Shown here in pieces: positions 1 to 8,903 of a stretch of DNA of 64,000 nt (position 1 is its first letter; each line of letters opens with the position of its first letter). The DNA is from Clostridium_I sp963725425 (GTDB lineage: Bacteria > Bacillota > Clostridia > Clostridiales > Clostridiaceae), in NCBI GenBank assembly GCA_963725425.1, contig CAVRYJ010000040.1, positions 456,647-520,646 of the forward strand. Reading direction: 5' to 3'. Made by a program: the position numbers and the translations under genes. A model generated the notes under the pieces. That model was not told the DNA's origin. It did not search any database and worked only from the letters and a program-made list of their open reading frames with translations.

Positions 1-411
1 CAAGTGATGAAAGCAACCACTATCATATATAAAGTCATATTCTTTCCTATCTAACTCAAAAATAGATTTACAGATATAATTAACACTACAATTATTGTTT
101 TCAGCAAATATCCTAGCGTTAGCAATTGCTGATTCAGATAAATCTACTGCGGTTATTTCACTACCTAACTTAGCCATATATACAGCATTCCTTCCTTCCC
201 CACAGCCAAGTTCAAGGACGGTTTTTGGAGCGATTACTCCACTTGTAAAATATCTTTTTAGATTTTCGTCAGGTAAATCGGGATGTACTATAAATGGAGC
301 CTTAGCCCATCTCTCTGAGTAAAAACTGTTCCATAGTGTTGCTTGGTCAGCAAGTTTGTAATCTAACATATTAAATACATCCTCAACATTCAAAATATCT
401 TGATTAGCCAC
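1..411 (-). CDS. SAM-dependent methyltransferase (class I), 3' end outside window
   Basis: The minus-strand frame opens with GTG at 411, preceded at 8 nt by AGGAGG, and stays open for 137 codons to the window edge. It contains a class I Rossmann motif I (VLELGCGEGRNAVYMAKLG), then an acidic loop (ITAVDLSESAI) and a motif resembling YDFIYDSGCFHH. This is the usual layout of small-molecule methyltransferases of the UbiE/tellurite-resistance (TehB-like) type, which use S-adenosylmethionine in the cytosol. The substrate cannot be told. The C-terminal part lies beyond base 1. Confidence 0.85.
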   Translation of the reverse strand, partial: MANQDILNVEDVFNMLDYKLADQATLWNSFYSERWAKAPFIVHPDLPDENLKRYFTSGVIAPKTVLELGCGEGRNAVYMAKLGSEITAVDLSESAIANARIFAENNNCSVNYICKSIFELDRKEYDFIYDSGCFHHL

Positions 412-545
412 AATATTTTCCTCCTAATTAAAACTTATAAATCAGTTCCTAAAAACACTTGAATTAGTTAGTCAAATTTTACTATTGTATGTATATATTA
501 TAAACTATTCAGTAGGCTTTTCCAATATAATGAAACAAATGAGAG

Positions 546-1343
546 TTAAGAAAAATATATTATATCAGTGTAGTTAGACTGTTTATCAGTAATACCTATT
601 CTCTGTGCAGGAGTTAACACATCACCGTTGCCACTCCTGAAAGCCCAACAGAAGTTATAAAATGTTCTCAATATGGTTATGGCATATTGGGCGTACCTTG
701 GATTATAGTTAGAGTAGATATAACTCTTTCCTTCGCCTCTTGCTATACCAAGTCGTCTTTTAAGTATTGATATACTCCTTCTTATCTGATTAATAGTATT
801 TTCCTGTCCATTAGTTAATGAAAATATCAAGTTTTTTAAATCTTGCCCCATATTAATAATATTAACATGCTCAATATTTAGTATATCCCTAAGTACTTCC
901 CTATAATATTCAAGCTTGTTTGATTTCAATATTCCATCAATTTCCTCAATTAAAGCCAGTGAAACTATTCTACCATTTTTGATTACTGGGTTCTGATTTC
1001 TAATTGATGCCCTAATTACATCTGGTGTACTATATAATACAGGAGTTTTACATAATAAAAAAATGTCTTCTATGCCTTTTCTTATTGGAGTTTCAAAACT
1101 ATTTCTTATATCTTTTATTTTACTGATGAGTGATACCAATGTTTCATAACCATCTATTTCTTGAATTTTAGGGCCTTTAACTTTTTTAACAATAGTATTT
1201 TCTCTTTCAAATACTGTAGATACAGGACCTGTAGCTGTTGTTTTTTTATATTTAAAAATTTCTTTATTTACATAGCCCAAATTCGAAACATTTTTACCAA
1301 TTACTATTTCAATAAAATAATTATAGTCGTAATTTAAGAAAAG
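546..1343 (-). pseudogene. Transposase-like C-terminal remnant
   Basis: The open frame runs 1343 to 546 with no convincing start; a TTG at 1280 gives 244 residues but no ribosome binding site precedes it, and the frame extends upstream to a stop at 1344-1346. The tail (LRTFYNFCWAFRS, then TPAQRIGITDKQ and DIIYF) resembles the C-terminus of DDE-type transposases as I remember them. No complete catalytic triad can be assigned, so it is probably the 3' end of a dead insertion sequence. It sits between two methyltransferase genes, both also on the minus strand. The family assignment is recall, not a search. Confidence 0.5.
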
Positions 1344-1378
1344 TTAGTCATAATTACAAATATAGAATTGCCTTTGTT

Positions 1379-2032
1379 CTATAGAAAGTCATTTTTTTTA
1401 ACAATCAGATTGAAGTGTTTGGACATTTTTTCTGTATTTTCTATGTTATACTCTGTTTGTTCGACAGGTATATTTATAAAATCAAATTCAATGACATATT
1501 TTCTTATATCTTCAATATCAACATAAAAATGAGGGACATTTCTTTCTGTGTCGTCCTCATCTCTCAAAATAGTATTATTATCAATATGTTTATACTTATC
1601 AGCACTTTGAAATGTCAAACTGTCTTTTGAGAGTAGGGTAATAAATAGTTCTCCTTTATTTTTCAATACTCTTTTTATTTCTTCAACCGATTTATTAAAT
1701 CCTTTAGTATCAGTGTGATAGATAACATTGTACGCTATTATACAATCAAATGTATCATCAGCAAACGGTAGATTAAGCATGTCGCATACGTCTGCTGTAA
1801 TATTTAAGCGTTCTTTCTCTGCCCAATTTTTTAAGTGATTTACACCATAATCGGATAAGTCTACAGAATTAACTTCAAATCCTTTCTGTGCAAAACAAAT
1901 TCAGTGTCTCCCCAATCCACATCCTAAATCAAGAAACTTCTTAAATCCTTTTGATTTCCATGATTCTATTGTAGGAATTAACCATTGGGTACTTTCATTT
2001 TTGCTCCAATCCCAAGGTTTTGATTCAATCAT
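1379..2032 (-). pseudogene. SAM-dependent methyltransferase with internal TGA
   Basis: An ATG at 2032 follows AGGAGG and starts MIESKPWDWSKN. Motif I (FLDLGCGLGRH) is followed directly by an in-frame TGA, after which the same frame continues (ICFAQKGFEVNSVDLSDYG) without a shift to a normal stop at 1379, 218 codons in all. The post-stop part carries the rest of the Rossmann fold (PFADDTFDCIIAYNVIYHT). A single substitution, for example Ser TCA to TGA, explains it. The full protein would be a UbiE/Methyltransf_11-type enzyme. It is either a recent pseudogene or a base-call error; no selenocysteine element is evident. Confidence 0.8.
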
Positions 2033-2039
2033 ACATTTT

Positions 2040-2287
2040 CCTCCTTTTTTTAACAATCTGATATTAAACCTAAATTTTATATCTTGAACTAGCTTGTTTG
2101 AGCCTGTCATTTCTGTAAGTCTGCTTTCAGGTATTGCTACACCATTTACATATTTGCAAAACTGCATATTAAGTCCACCAATATCAATAAGTCCTACTTC
2201 ACAATTATTAAATCTTTCTTTATCAAGATAAGGAGCCCCAGAACATTCACTTTTTATTGTTACATCTTCAATACTAAACGTGAAATC
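2040..2287 (-). pseudogene. Actin-like (ParM-type) ATPase fragment
   Basis: About 80 codons on the minus strand lead straight into the methyltransferase start. They read FSIEDVTIKSECSGAPYLD, then VGLIDIGGLNMQFCKYVNG, and end at an R/K-rich stretch. The DIGGxN phosphate-2 type motif after a pE-x-xGA segment is characteristic of ParM/Alp actin-like ATPases. No start codon and no N-terminal phosphate-1 motif are present, so this is a truncated relic. A complete actin-like gene of the same broad family lies at 37905-39116. Confidence 0.55.
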
Positions 2288-2343
2288 TTAGTTATTGACT
2301 TTAATTTTATTTAGTTATGTATAAAGCTTTGCTGTATTCTAAA

Positions 2344-3033
2344 CTATAGCGATTTTATATACAAGTTTTTAGCTAATTCTCGGAGCCTATTTTCATCTAA
2401 TATATATACTGTTTTATTCTTGCATTTTATAATTGATTTTTCTTCAAGTTCTTTTAAAGTTCTATTTAAATGCCTATAGGTTGTTCCTAAAAATTGAGCA
2501 ATCTCTAGGAAAGATGAATTTAAAACTATATAGTTTTTATCTATTAAATGCTCAATTAAATAGCTGGACAATCTATTTATAAGAGGATATACAAAATTGT
2601 AGGAACTATTATTAATAGTTACATAAAGTTTTTCGCTTAAAGACTCTACTAAGTGTCGTAAAAACTTAGAATTATCCAAATATGATTTTCTAAGTATATC
2701 TGAAGGGATGGCTATTAAATAGGTATCTTCCGTTGCTTAAATATCACAGGTTATAGGTCGCTTTTTTAAAAGTTCTAAATCTCCTATAGTATTGAATGCT
2801 TTATAAAACTTTAATAGCATTGATTTACCATTTTCAAAAGGATATGAAATTTTAATTTTCCCATCCACAAGCAAATAATAATATTTTAGGTTAGTATCAG
2901 CTTTAAAAATACACTCATCTTTTTCATAAAAATGAAGTTCCATAAGCTTAATTAAGTCCTTATCAAATATATTTTCTATATCATGCTTAGCAATATAATT
3001 ACTTAAAAGGTTGTTATTAAAAATTCTTTTCAT
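2344..3033 (-). pseudogene. Crp/Fnr-family regulator with internal TAA
   Basis: The ATG at 3033 follows a CCTCC-complement Shine-Dalgarno and opens a cyclic-nucleotide-binding-like beta-barrel domain (LKYYYLLVDGKIKISYPFENG). An in-frame TAA after RPITCDI, easily one change from CAA, is followed in the same frame by ATEDTYLIAIPSDIL and then a winged HTH (FLEIAQFLGTTYRHLNRTLKELEEKSII). The whole is 229 codons, the normal size for the YeiL-like Crp/Fnr branch. It is divergent from the HAD gene at 3165, with a perfect palindrome in the promoter region. The stop separates the sensor from the DNA-binding domain, so function is probably lost. Confidence 0.85.
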
Positions 3034-3044
3034 AAATCCTCCTT

Positions 3045-3064
3045 AACATGACATGTGTCATGTT
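3045..3064. promoter_or_regulatory. Perfect 20-bp palindrome, likely Crp/Fnr operator
   Basis: The sequence AACATGACA-TG-TGTCATGTT is a perfect inverted repeat directly upstream of the Shine-Dalgarno of the Crp/Fnr gene (start 3033). A TGACA-type half-site with dyad symmetry is what a CRP/FNR dimer recognises. Its position next to the start suggests autorepression. It also lies in the intergenic region of the divergent HAD gene. Confidence 0.65.
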
Positions 3065-3164
3065 CAAACTGTTATAAATATATTATTATATTTATAAAGA
3101 GTTGTAAAGCAAGAAGGAGTTCATAGATATATAAAAAATCTTCTCTTATAATTTGGAGGTAAAT

Positions 3165-3881
3165 ATGAAATACGAAATAATATTATTTGATGCAGATGAT
3201 ACTTTATTTGACTTTAAAAAATCTGAAAGAGAAGCCTTTAAGAACACTATGCTAGAATTTAATATAGAATATGATGAAAATTATCACTTAAAAATATATC
3301 AAACCATAAATACAGCTATATGGAAAGATTTTGAGAATGGACATATTACTCAGGAGAAACTAAAGGTGGAAAGATTTAGAAGATTATCAGATAGTTTAAA
3401 TGTAAGCTTTGATGAAAATATTTTTGCCAAAGCTTATATGAAGCATTTAGCAAATGCTTCCTTTTTATTTGAGGATAGTCTAGAACTTGTAGAAAATTTG
3501 CATAAAAATTATAGACTAGCTATAGTTAGCAATGGACTTAAAGAAGTACAGAATAAAAGAATAAGAAAATCTACTATATCAAATTTTTTTGAAGCGATAG
3601 TTGTATCTGAAGAGGTTAAGGTATCAATGCCTGATCCTAAAATATTTGAATATGCTTTAAACAATATAAAGCATACTGACAAAAGCAAAGTATTGATTGT
3701 AGGGGATAGTTTAACCTCTGATATACAAGGTGGAATAAATTTTGGTATAGATACATGTTGGTACAATCCTAAGAGAATTGAAAATAAAATCGGAATAATT
3801 CCTACTTATGAGATTTCTAATTTGACTGAGCTTAAGCATACTCTTGAAAATTGTCCACTATCTAATCATAGTTTTTGCTAG
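3165..3881 (+). CDS. HAD-superfamily hydrolase, YjjG/YfnB type
   Basis: The chosen ATG at 3165 has GGAGG 5 nt upstream; an in-frame TTG at 3153 would place the ribosome site inside the gene. The 238-residue product has HAD motif I (LFDADDTLFDF), motif II (LAIVSNG) and motif IV (LIVGDSLTSDIQGG), and a helical cap between residues 15 and 95. This matches YjjG/YfnB pyrimidine 5'-nucleotidases, cytosolic house-cleaning phosphatases. The conserved motif III lysine, normally in a K-P-D-P context, reads S-M-P-D-P here, a Lys-to-Met change that could impair catalysis. Transcribed away from the Crp/Fnr gene. Confidence 0.85.
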   Translation: MKYEIILFDADDTLFDFKKSEREAFKNTMLEFNIEYDENYHLKIYQTINTAIWKDFENGHITQEKLKVERFRRLSDSLNVSFDENIFAKAYMKHLANASFLFEDSLELVENLHKNYRLAIVSNGLKEVQNKRIRKSTISNFFEAIVVSEEVKVSMPDPKIFEYALNNIKHTDKSKVLIVGDSLTSDIQGGINFGIDTCWYNPKRIENKIGIIPTYEISNLTELKHTLENCPLSNHSFC

Positions 3882-3897
3882 AAAATACATTTATAAA

Positions 3898-4431
3898 TTA
3901 TTGCTTATTTATTTTGTTTTGTTTTTTTAAGTAATCTATAAACTCTTCTAACTCTCTATAATTGTTTATAATTTTAACGTTTTTATCCCTATAATTTCTC
4001 AATATCTCTTTAATTTTTGGCATAGTATCTTTCTCAAAGTTTTCAATAAAACTAGCAAACTCTTCCGTAATAGTTTCATCAAAACCTTCAGCCATATCAT
4101 CTCTATTTGTCCCTTGTTTAATATATTCTTCTGCTCTGCTATATGCATTTATTAAGCAGATAGCAGATGATATATTTAATACTATTATTGTATCAGCTAA
4201 TTGAACTCTCATTTCAAGCGTAGATATATAATTGCCATCAATAATCCACTTATCATATCTATTTGCAAAGTTATTTATTTCTGTAACCAATTTTTCTCTT
4301 GTTATATGTAATTTGCCACTAGTATGATATACCTTATCTAAATGCATAACTGGGTAAAACAAAAGCTCATTAATTCTCATAGTTAACACTGATTTCCCTG
4401 CTCCTGGACATCCGATAATTATAATTTTCAT
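3898..4431 (-). CDS. P-loop nucleotide kinase, topology-modulation/AAA_18 type
   Basis: A 177-residue protein with an N-terminal Walker A (GCPGAGKSVLTMRI), an early LDKVYH segment and a WIIDGNY motif near residue 65. These are typical of the small adenylate-kinase-like proteins annotated as DNA topology modulation protein FlaR or AAA family ATPase. The family probably phosphorylates a small molecule; the substrate is not established. The C-terminus is lysine-rich and helical. It is convergent with the HAD gene (17-base gap) and shares strand with the downstream sseB-def pair. Confidence 0.8.
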   Translation of the reverse strand: MKIIIIGCPGAGKSVLTMRINELLFYPVMHLDKVYHTSGKLHITREKLVTEINNFANRYDKWIIDGNYISTLEMRVQLADTIIVLNISSAICLINAYSRAEEYIKQGTNRDDMAEGFDETITEEFASFIENFEKDTMPKIKEILRNYRDKNVKIINNYRELEEFIDYLKKQNKINKQ

Positions 4432-4448
4432 TTGAATTCACTCCATCA

Positions 4449-4706
4449 TTAACAATTTTTAATTATAAATCCATCTAAATTTCCTTTTTCATCTAATACC
4501 ATTGCAGCTACATCATCAAAAGTCAAAATATGCTTATTTTCGCCTTTATGCCACTTACCCAACTCATCCCAATCCGCAAATGCTAAAAAGATTTACTGAT
4601 TATCTGTATATTCAATTATACTAAATTTAATTGTTGTATTTTCCTCCATTACTTTTAAAGCAACCACCAGTTCTGGATTGGTTACTGGTTTATTCACATC
4701 TATCAT
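4449..4706 (-). pseudogene. SseB-family protein, internal stop and short C-terminus
   Basis: The frame starts with ATG at 4706, abutting the def stop codon at 4707, so it would be translated from the def message. It reads PVTNPELVVALKVMEEN, stops at TAA after residue 37, and continues in frame as IFLAFADWDELGKWHKGE and LTFDDVAAMVLDE to a stop at 4449. The FxAFxDWxEL and LTFDD motifs are those of the SseB N-terminal domain (PF07179). The product is shorter than the usual ~130 residues because the C-terminal end is lost as well. Role in the family: poorly known, linked to type III secretion enhancement in enterobacteria. Confidence 0.7.
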
Positions 4707-5117
4707 TTAAATTATTACACCTTCAAAATGATCCATTTCATGTTGAATTATTTGTGCTGTAAATCCATTAAACACTTGCTTTTGCTTGTCAAAATTTCTA
4801 TCAAGATACTTCACCTCTATCATTTCATATCTCTTTGTTTTTCTAAAGCCATTTAAAGATAAACAACTCTCTTCTGTTTCATAAAGCTTTTCTTTTTTTA
4901 ATATAGATGGATTTATCATAGGCACAATAAGGTTGCCTACAGTAAATACCAATATACGCTTTTTCGCTCCAATCATATTACCAGCCAATCCAACACAACA
5001 ATCTAAGTTTGCACTTAATGTATCTATTAAATCATCAATTACTACTATATCATTTTTAGTTGCCTCTTCTGATTTTTGTCCTAAAAACAATATATCTTTT
5101 ACAATTGGTTTTATCAT
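4707..5117 (-). CDS. def: Peptide deformylase
   Basis: This 136-residue metalloprotease removes the formyl group from nascent N-terminal methionine. The three family motifs are visible: a motif-1 variant VGLAGNMIG (usually GxGLAAxQ), motif 2 as ESCLS (usually EGCLS, supplying the metal-binding Cys), and motif 3 QHEMDH with both metal-ligand histidines and the catalytic Glu. The short length and the FxGFTAQIIQHE context match the second, shorter clostridial deformylase. Start ATG at 5117 after a weak GAGG. The SseB pseudogene follows immediately. Confidence 0.9.
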   Translation of the reverse strand: MIKPIVKDILFLGQKSEEATKNDIVVIDDLIDTLSANLDCCVGLAGNMIGAKKRILVFTVGNLIVPMINPSILKKEKLYETEESCLSLNGFRKTKRYEMIEVKYLDRNFDKQKQVFNGFTAQIIQHEMDHFEGVII

Positions 5118-5409
5118 AATTTATACCTCTTTTTCAACTATATTTCTCATAAAAAATAAGATATGATTTTAAAATATATTGTATAACATAAGCATATTAG
5201 ATAATGGGAAGTTGCGTTAGGCTTTCTTAATCCCATTATTCATTTAGGTATTATGGCATAATTTAAGAACTAACTATACCTTTAAAAATAGTAGTATTCA
5301 TAGTATATAAAGTTATAAAAATACACATCATAATATCGTTGAATATTAAATAACTATACTTTAATAATATAGAATTTAAAGTATATGAAAAGAAAAGTGA
5401 GATGATGTT
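5118..5409. other. Intergenic region with hairpin; probable left end of the Tn554-like element
   Basis: This divergent spacer between def and tnpA holds an inverted repeat (ATAATGGGA at 5211 and TCCCATTAT at 5231). It also holds two related A/T motifs of the form ACTATACxTTxA (about 5273 and 5353) that could be recombinase binding sites at the transposon end. The exact transposon boundary cannot be fixed because Tn554-type elements do not make target duplications. Confidence 0.35.
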
Positions 5410-6534
5410 ATGAGAGTAGAACCAGTCATAAAAGGAGATGGAAAAGAAAGATATATATTAGTAAATAATGAAGCGAAGATTATTACACCTGTAGTCAAAT
5501 TTTTAAAATATAGAGACAATACAGGCGCTGCTAGAAATACTCTAAGAACATATAGTTACCATTTGAAACTATATTTTGAATTTCTAGAGCAATTAAAAAT
5601 AGATTATTTAGATGTTAGTATTGATGACATTGCCAATTTTGTCGGCTGGCTACAGATGCCAAAAGAAAGTATTAAAGTTATATATATTGGAGTACAAGAA
5701 AGTAAACGGTGCGCTAGAACAATAAACGCAATTCTTAATACAGTATTAATATTTTATGACTATATAATGAGACATGAAAATTATAAAAATCAAATGTCCG
5801 AAAAACTTAAGAGATTTTCTCCATATTCGCAGAAGGGTTTTAAAGGTTTTTTATATCATATAAACAAAAATAAGATGTTTAAAACTAACATTATTAAATT
5901 AAAAGTTCCTAAAATAAAACCTAAAATATTAGAGCGTGAGCAGATTAAACTGTTAATGGAAAGTTGTACAAATAAAAGAGATTTATTTCTTGTTAAACTT
6001 TTATGGGAAAGTTCTATGAGAATAGGCGAAGCCTTGAGTCTGTGGATAGAAGACTTTAATATATCAGAAACAAAAATATTTATAAGAGATCGTGGAGAGC
6101 TTACAAACAAAGCAGAAATTAAGAATGTATACAGTCCTAGAGCAATTGACGTTTCGCAGGAATTAATGGATGAGTTTATGGATTATATTGCTGAAGTGCA
6201 TTGTGATGAAGTAGATACAAATTTTGTTTTTATTAAGCTTACAGGAAAAAATAAGTATGAACCAATGGAATATCAAGATGTTGTTTCACTATTTAATAGA
6301 TTAAAGAAAAAATTATGTTTTAGTATAAACCCTCATATGCTTAGGCACTCATCTCTTACAGAGTTAAGACGATGTGGATGGGGAGCAGAACATCTAAGAA
6401 TGAGAGCGGGACATAAAAGTTTTCAAACTACTTTCCAAATGTATATCCATCCCAGTGACGAAGATTTAAGAAAAGATTGGGAAAAAGTAAAATCTAATAT
6501 GACATTAAATCTTGATATGAAAGGATTTGAATAG
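5410..6534 (+). CDS. tnpA: Tn554-type transposase A, tyrosine recombinase
   Basis: A 374-residue site-specific recombinase. The N-terminal core-binding (SAM-like) domain spans roughly residues 25-125. The catalytic domain carries the first Arg in SSMRIGEAL, the H-x-L-R box in NPHMLRHSSL, the second His in AGHKSFQTT and the nucleophilic Tyr in FQMYIHP. All catalytic residues are present, so it looks active. Together with TnpB and TnpC it catalyses cut-and-paste insertion without target duplication in Tn554. Its stop lies 2 bases before the tnpB TTG, indicating coupled translation. Confidence 0.9.
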   Translation: MRVEPVIKGDGKERYILVNNEAKIITPVVKFLKYRDNTGAARNTLRTYSYHLKLYFEFLEQLKIDYLDVSIDDIANFVGWLQMPKESIKVIYIGVQESKRCARTINAILNTVLIFYDYIMRHENYKNQMSEKLKRFSPYSQKGFKGFLYHINKNKMFKTNIIKLKVPKIKPKILEREQIKLLMESCTNKRDLFLVKLLWESSMRIGEALSLWIEDFNISETKIFIRDRGELTNKAEIKNVYSPRAIDVSQELMDEFMDYIAEVHCDEVDTNFVFIKLTGKNKYEPMEYQDVVSLFNRLKKKLCFSINPHMLRHSSLTELRRCGWGAEHLRMRAGHKSFQTTFQMYIHPSDEDLRKDWEKVKSNMTLNLDMKGFE

Positions 6535-6536
6535 AG

Positions 6537-8471
6537 TTGGATACAAAGCAACAAAGCTTATTAAAAAATGAAGTTATAAGAGAAATTAAACTTGAAGGTG
6601 AATGGTTGAATGATACTTGGGACTTAAGTATAGGATCATTTGACATATATAATCCAAATGGAAAAAAGTTAAATGGATTAATAGAATTTAGCATTCTCAA
6701 AAATGAAAATTTCAAAAATGAAATTAAGTTTTTTATTCAACAAAACATAAAAAGTTATAGATGGAGCGTTAGTTGTGATTACAAGTTTAAGAGAATGAAT
6801 GAATTGATTCAATTAATATCTTCAAATTATCCATTTTGTTACAGCATTATAGATTTAAATATTGATAATATTTCTTTGAAATTAAGAAATTTCATGAAGG
6901 AAATGCAATTTGGGGACGAACGAATAAGGTATATATTATTATTGTTCAGAAACCTAAATAATTATTATATGAAGAAATATGACATAAGAAACGAATTTGA
7001 GAAAGATATTTGGGATGTAAGAAATATAAACCCATCTAAAATATCAATTGTCGCAACAAAATATTACTTTAAATTTGTTGATATACCTCAAGCATTCAAA
7101 AAGTTAGCTAAAAATTATCTAAGGGTATGTTTAAATAGATATAGTTTTGGATATTGTGAGAAAAAAATAAGGCAGTTGAGACTATTCTCAACTTTTATTT
7201 CAGAAAGACATCCAGACTGGAATGATTTGTGCAAGTTAGACAGAGAAGATATTGAAAGATATATAGAATATATGAACGATGTATTTAAAAAAAGTAAAAA
7301 TACTGAAATGGCGGTATGGAGTTTTTTAATTGAACTAAAGTTATTTTTAGGATACATACAAGCTGCTGATTATAGCGAATCACCTGTAAAGCCAGTTCAC
7401 ACATTGTTATTTAAAGAAGATATGCCTAAATGGCAAGTTTGGAATTTTAGCACTGAAAAATATATTCCAGAATACGTATTGCAACAATTTGATGATAATA
7501 TTGAGTTTTTAAAAAAAACATACATCCCTATTGCAATTGTATTGAGAGCTACAGGAATGAGAATTTCAGATGTATTAACTATGAGATATAGTAAGTGCTT
7601 AGAACTAGTTAATGGCGGATGGTATGTTGTAGCCGATTTAAGTAAGACCAAAACTATCAATCATAGAATACCTATAACCGAAGAAGTTGCAATTGTAATA
7701 AAAGGACAGGTGGAAATAGCAAAAAACTTATTTCAATCAGGAATAAATCCAAATAAATTCTTATTTGTTAGCACTAGTCCTGAACGAATGGGTAGACCTC
7801 CTTCATCCAGAAACATTTCTAGAGTATTTAACAAACTAGCAGTTGATAGGAAAATCGTAGATGAAGAAGGAAATGTATTCCATTTTAGAAATCATGCTTT
7901 TAGGCATACAAAAGCTGTAGAACTAATAAATAATGGAATGAATTTGCTACATGTTCAAAAATGGCTTGGTCATGAAACTCCAGAAATGACATTAAAATAT
8001 GCTAAATTGTTAGATACAACAATGAGAAAATCATGGGAACAAGTTGTAAAATCAGGACTTTTCAGAGTAAGCATCAGTGATGGAAAATTAGAAGAACTAG
8101 AGCCTAGTACTGAAAATAATGATTTGATTGAGTGGGAATATATAAGAAAAAATCTTGATGCTGTCAGAATACCTCTTGGATACTGTTTTAAACCTGATAA
8201 GGTTCAATGTAATCATCAGTTAAATCCATGCCTAACATGTAGTAACATGTGCACTAGTCCTGAATTTACACATGAGTTTGAAATTGAAATAGATGAAACT
8301 AAAAAACAAATAGAACGAGCCAAACGTTTTGGAAGAACTGTTTGGGTTGAAAAAAATGAAATAGCATTGGATAAATTAAATTCAATTTTGAATGTACTGA
8401 AAGAAGGTAAACTATATCATAAGGCAGGTAAGAAAAAGCGAGAATATGTAGGTGATGAGCGTAATGAGTAA
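6537..8471 (+). CDS. tnpB: Tn554-type transposase B, tyrosine recombinase
   Basis: A 644-residue recombinase starting with TTG right after the tnpA stop. The long N-terminal half (about 1-320) is family specific. The catalytic half has RATGMRISDVL, FRNHAFRHTKAVELI (H-x-x-R box), WLGHETPEMT and the Tyr in TLKYAKLLD. A cysteine-rich knuckle near the C-terminus (CNHQLNPCLTCSNMC) probably binds zinc, as in Tn554 TnpB. Its last bases overlap the start of tnpC. No disruption is seen despite many A/T runs. Confidence 0.9.
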   Translation: MDTKQQSLLKNEVIREIKLEGEWLNDTWDLSIGSFDIYNPNGKKLNGLIEFSILKNENFKNEIKFFIQQNIKSYRWSVSCDYKFKRMNELIQLISSNYPFCYSIIDLNIDNISLKLRNFMKEMQFGDERIRYILLLFRNLNNYYMKKYDIRNEFEKDIWDVRNINPSKISIVATKYYFKFVDIPQAFKKLAKNYLRVCLNRYSFGYCEKKIRQLRLFSTFISERHPDWNDLCKLDREDIERYIEYMNDVFKKSKNTEMAVWSFLIELKLFLGYIQAADYSESPVKPVHTLLFKEDMPKWQVWNFSTEKYIPEYVLQQFDDNIEFLKKTYIPIAIVLRATGMRISDVLTMRYSKCLELVNGGWYVVADLSKTKTINHRIPITEEVAIVIKGQVEIAKNLFQSGINPNKFLFVSTSPERMGRPPSSRNISRVFNKLAVDRKIVDEEGNVFHFRNHAFRHTKAVELINNGMNLLHVQKWLGHETPEMTLKYAKLLDTTMRKSWEQVVKSGLFRVSISDGKLEELEPSTENNDLIEWEYIRKNLDAVRIPLGYCFKPDKVQCNHQLNPCLTCSNMCTSPEFTHEFEIEIDETKKQIERAKRFGRTVWVEKNEIALDKLNSILNVLKEGKLYHKAGKKKREYVGDERNE

Positions 8472-8850
8472 TAAAACTAATATTAATATTAATGGCTTAA
8501 TAAAGTATGCAGAAGAAAAAAAGAAAGCGACTGTAGAGAAAGTAGATTTGTGTATACGCACTATTATAAAGAACAAAGGAAATATTAATTTCAATTCTGT
8601 TTCTCAGGTTTCAGGAGTATCTAAGGCATATTTATATAAGAATAGTGTGATTAGAGAACGCATTGAGACATTACGTGATCAAAGTGTAGGTACTTTGAAA
8701 TCTAAGTATATAAAAAAAGAAATGACAGCATCAAGTAAGGACATAGTTATATCTTCTAAAAACAAAAAGATTAAGGAATTAGAAGCAGAAAATAAGAGAC
8801 TTAAAGAACAGTTAAAGATATTGCAAGGTAAGCTTTATGAAAATATATAG
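8455..8850 (+). CDS. tnpC: Tn554-type transposition protein C (DUF6262-like)
   Basis: About 131 residues; the candidate starts (GTG 8452, ATG 8455, ATG 8464) all overlap the end of tnpB, so the exact start is open. It has an HTH-like segment (VSQVSGVSKAYLYKNSVIRERI) and a C-terminal coiled coil (KKIKELEAENKRLKEQLKILQ). This is the profile of TnpC, the accessory DNA-binding protein that sets orientation and frequency of Tn554 transposition. It has no catalytic residues of its own. Confidence 0.8.
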   Translation: MSVMSNKTNININGLIKYAEEKKKATVEKVDLCIRTIIKNKGNINFNSVSQVSGVSKAYLYKNSVIRERIETLRDQSVGTLKSKYIKKEMTASSKDIVISSKNKKIKELEAENKRLKEQLKILQGKLYENI

Positions 8851-8903
8851 TGTTATATATACAAATATGGTTCTAGCATCTGCATTAATGAAAGGAAAAT
8901 GAA

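Noticed and set aside
95..322. Plus-strand open frame of 75 codons
   Set aside because: Antisense shadow of the methyltransferase on the minus strand; no ribosome site.
1379..2032. Selenocysteine reading of the TGA in the methyltransferase
   Set aside because: No family precedent for selenocysteine at this position and no SECIS-like hairpin noticed directly after the codon; a nonsense mutation is simpler.
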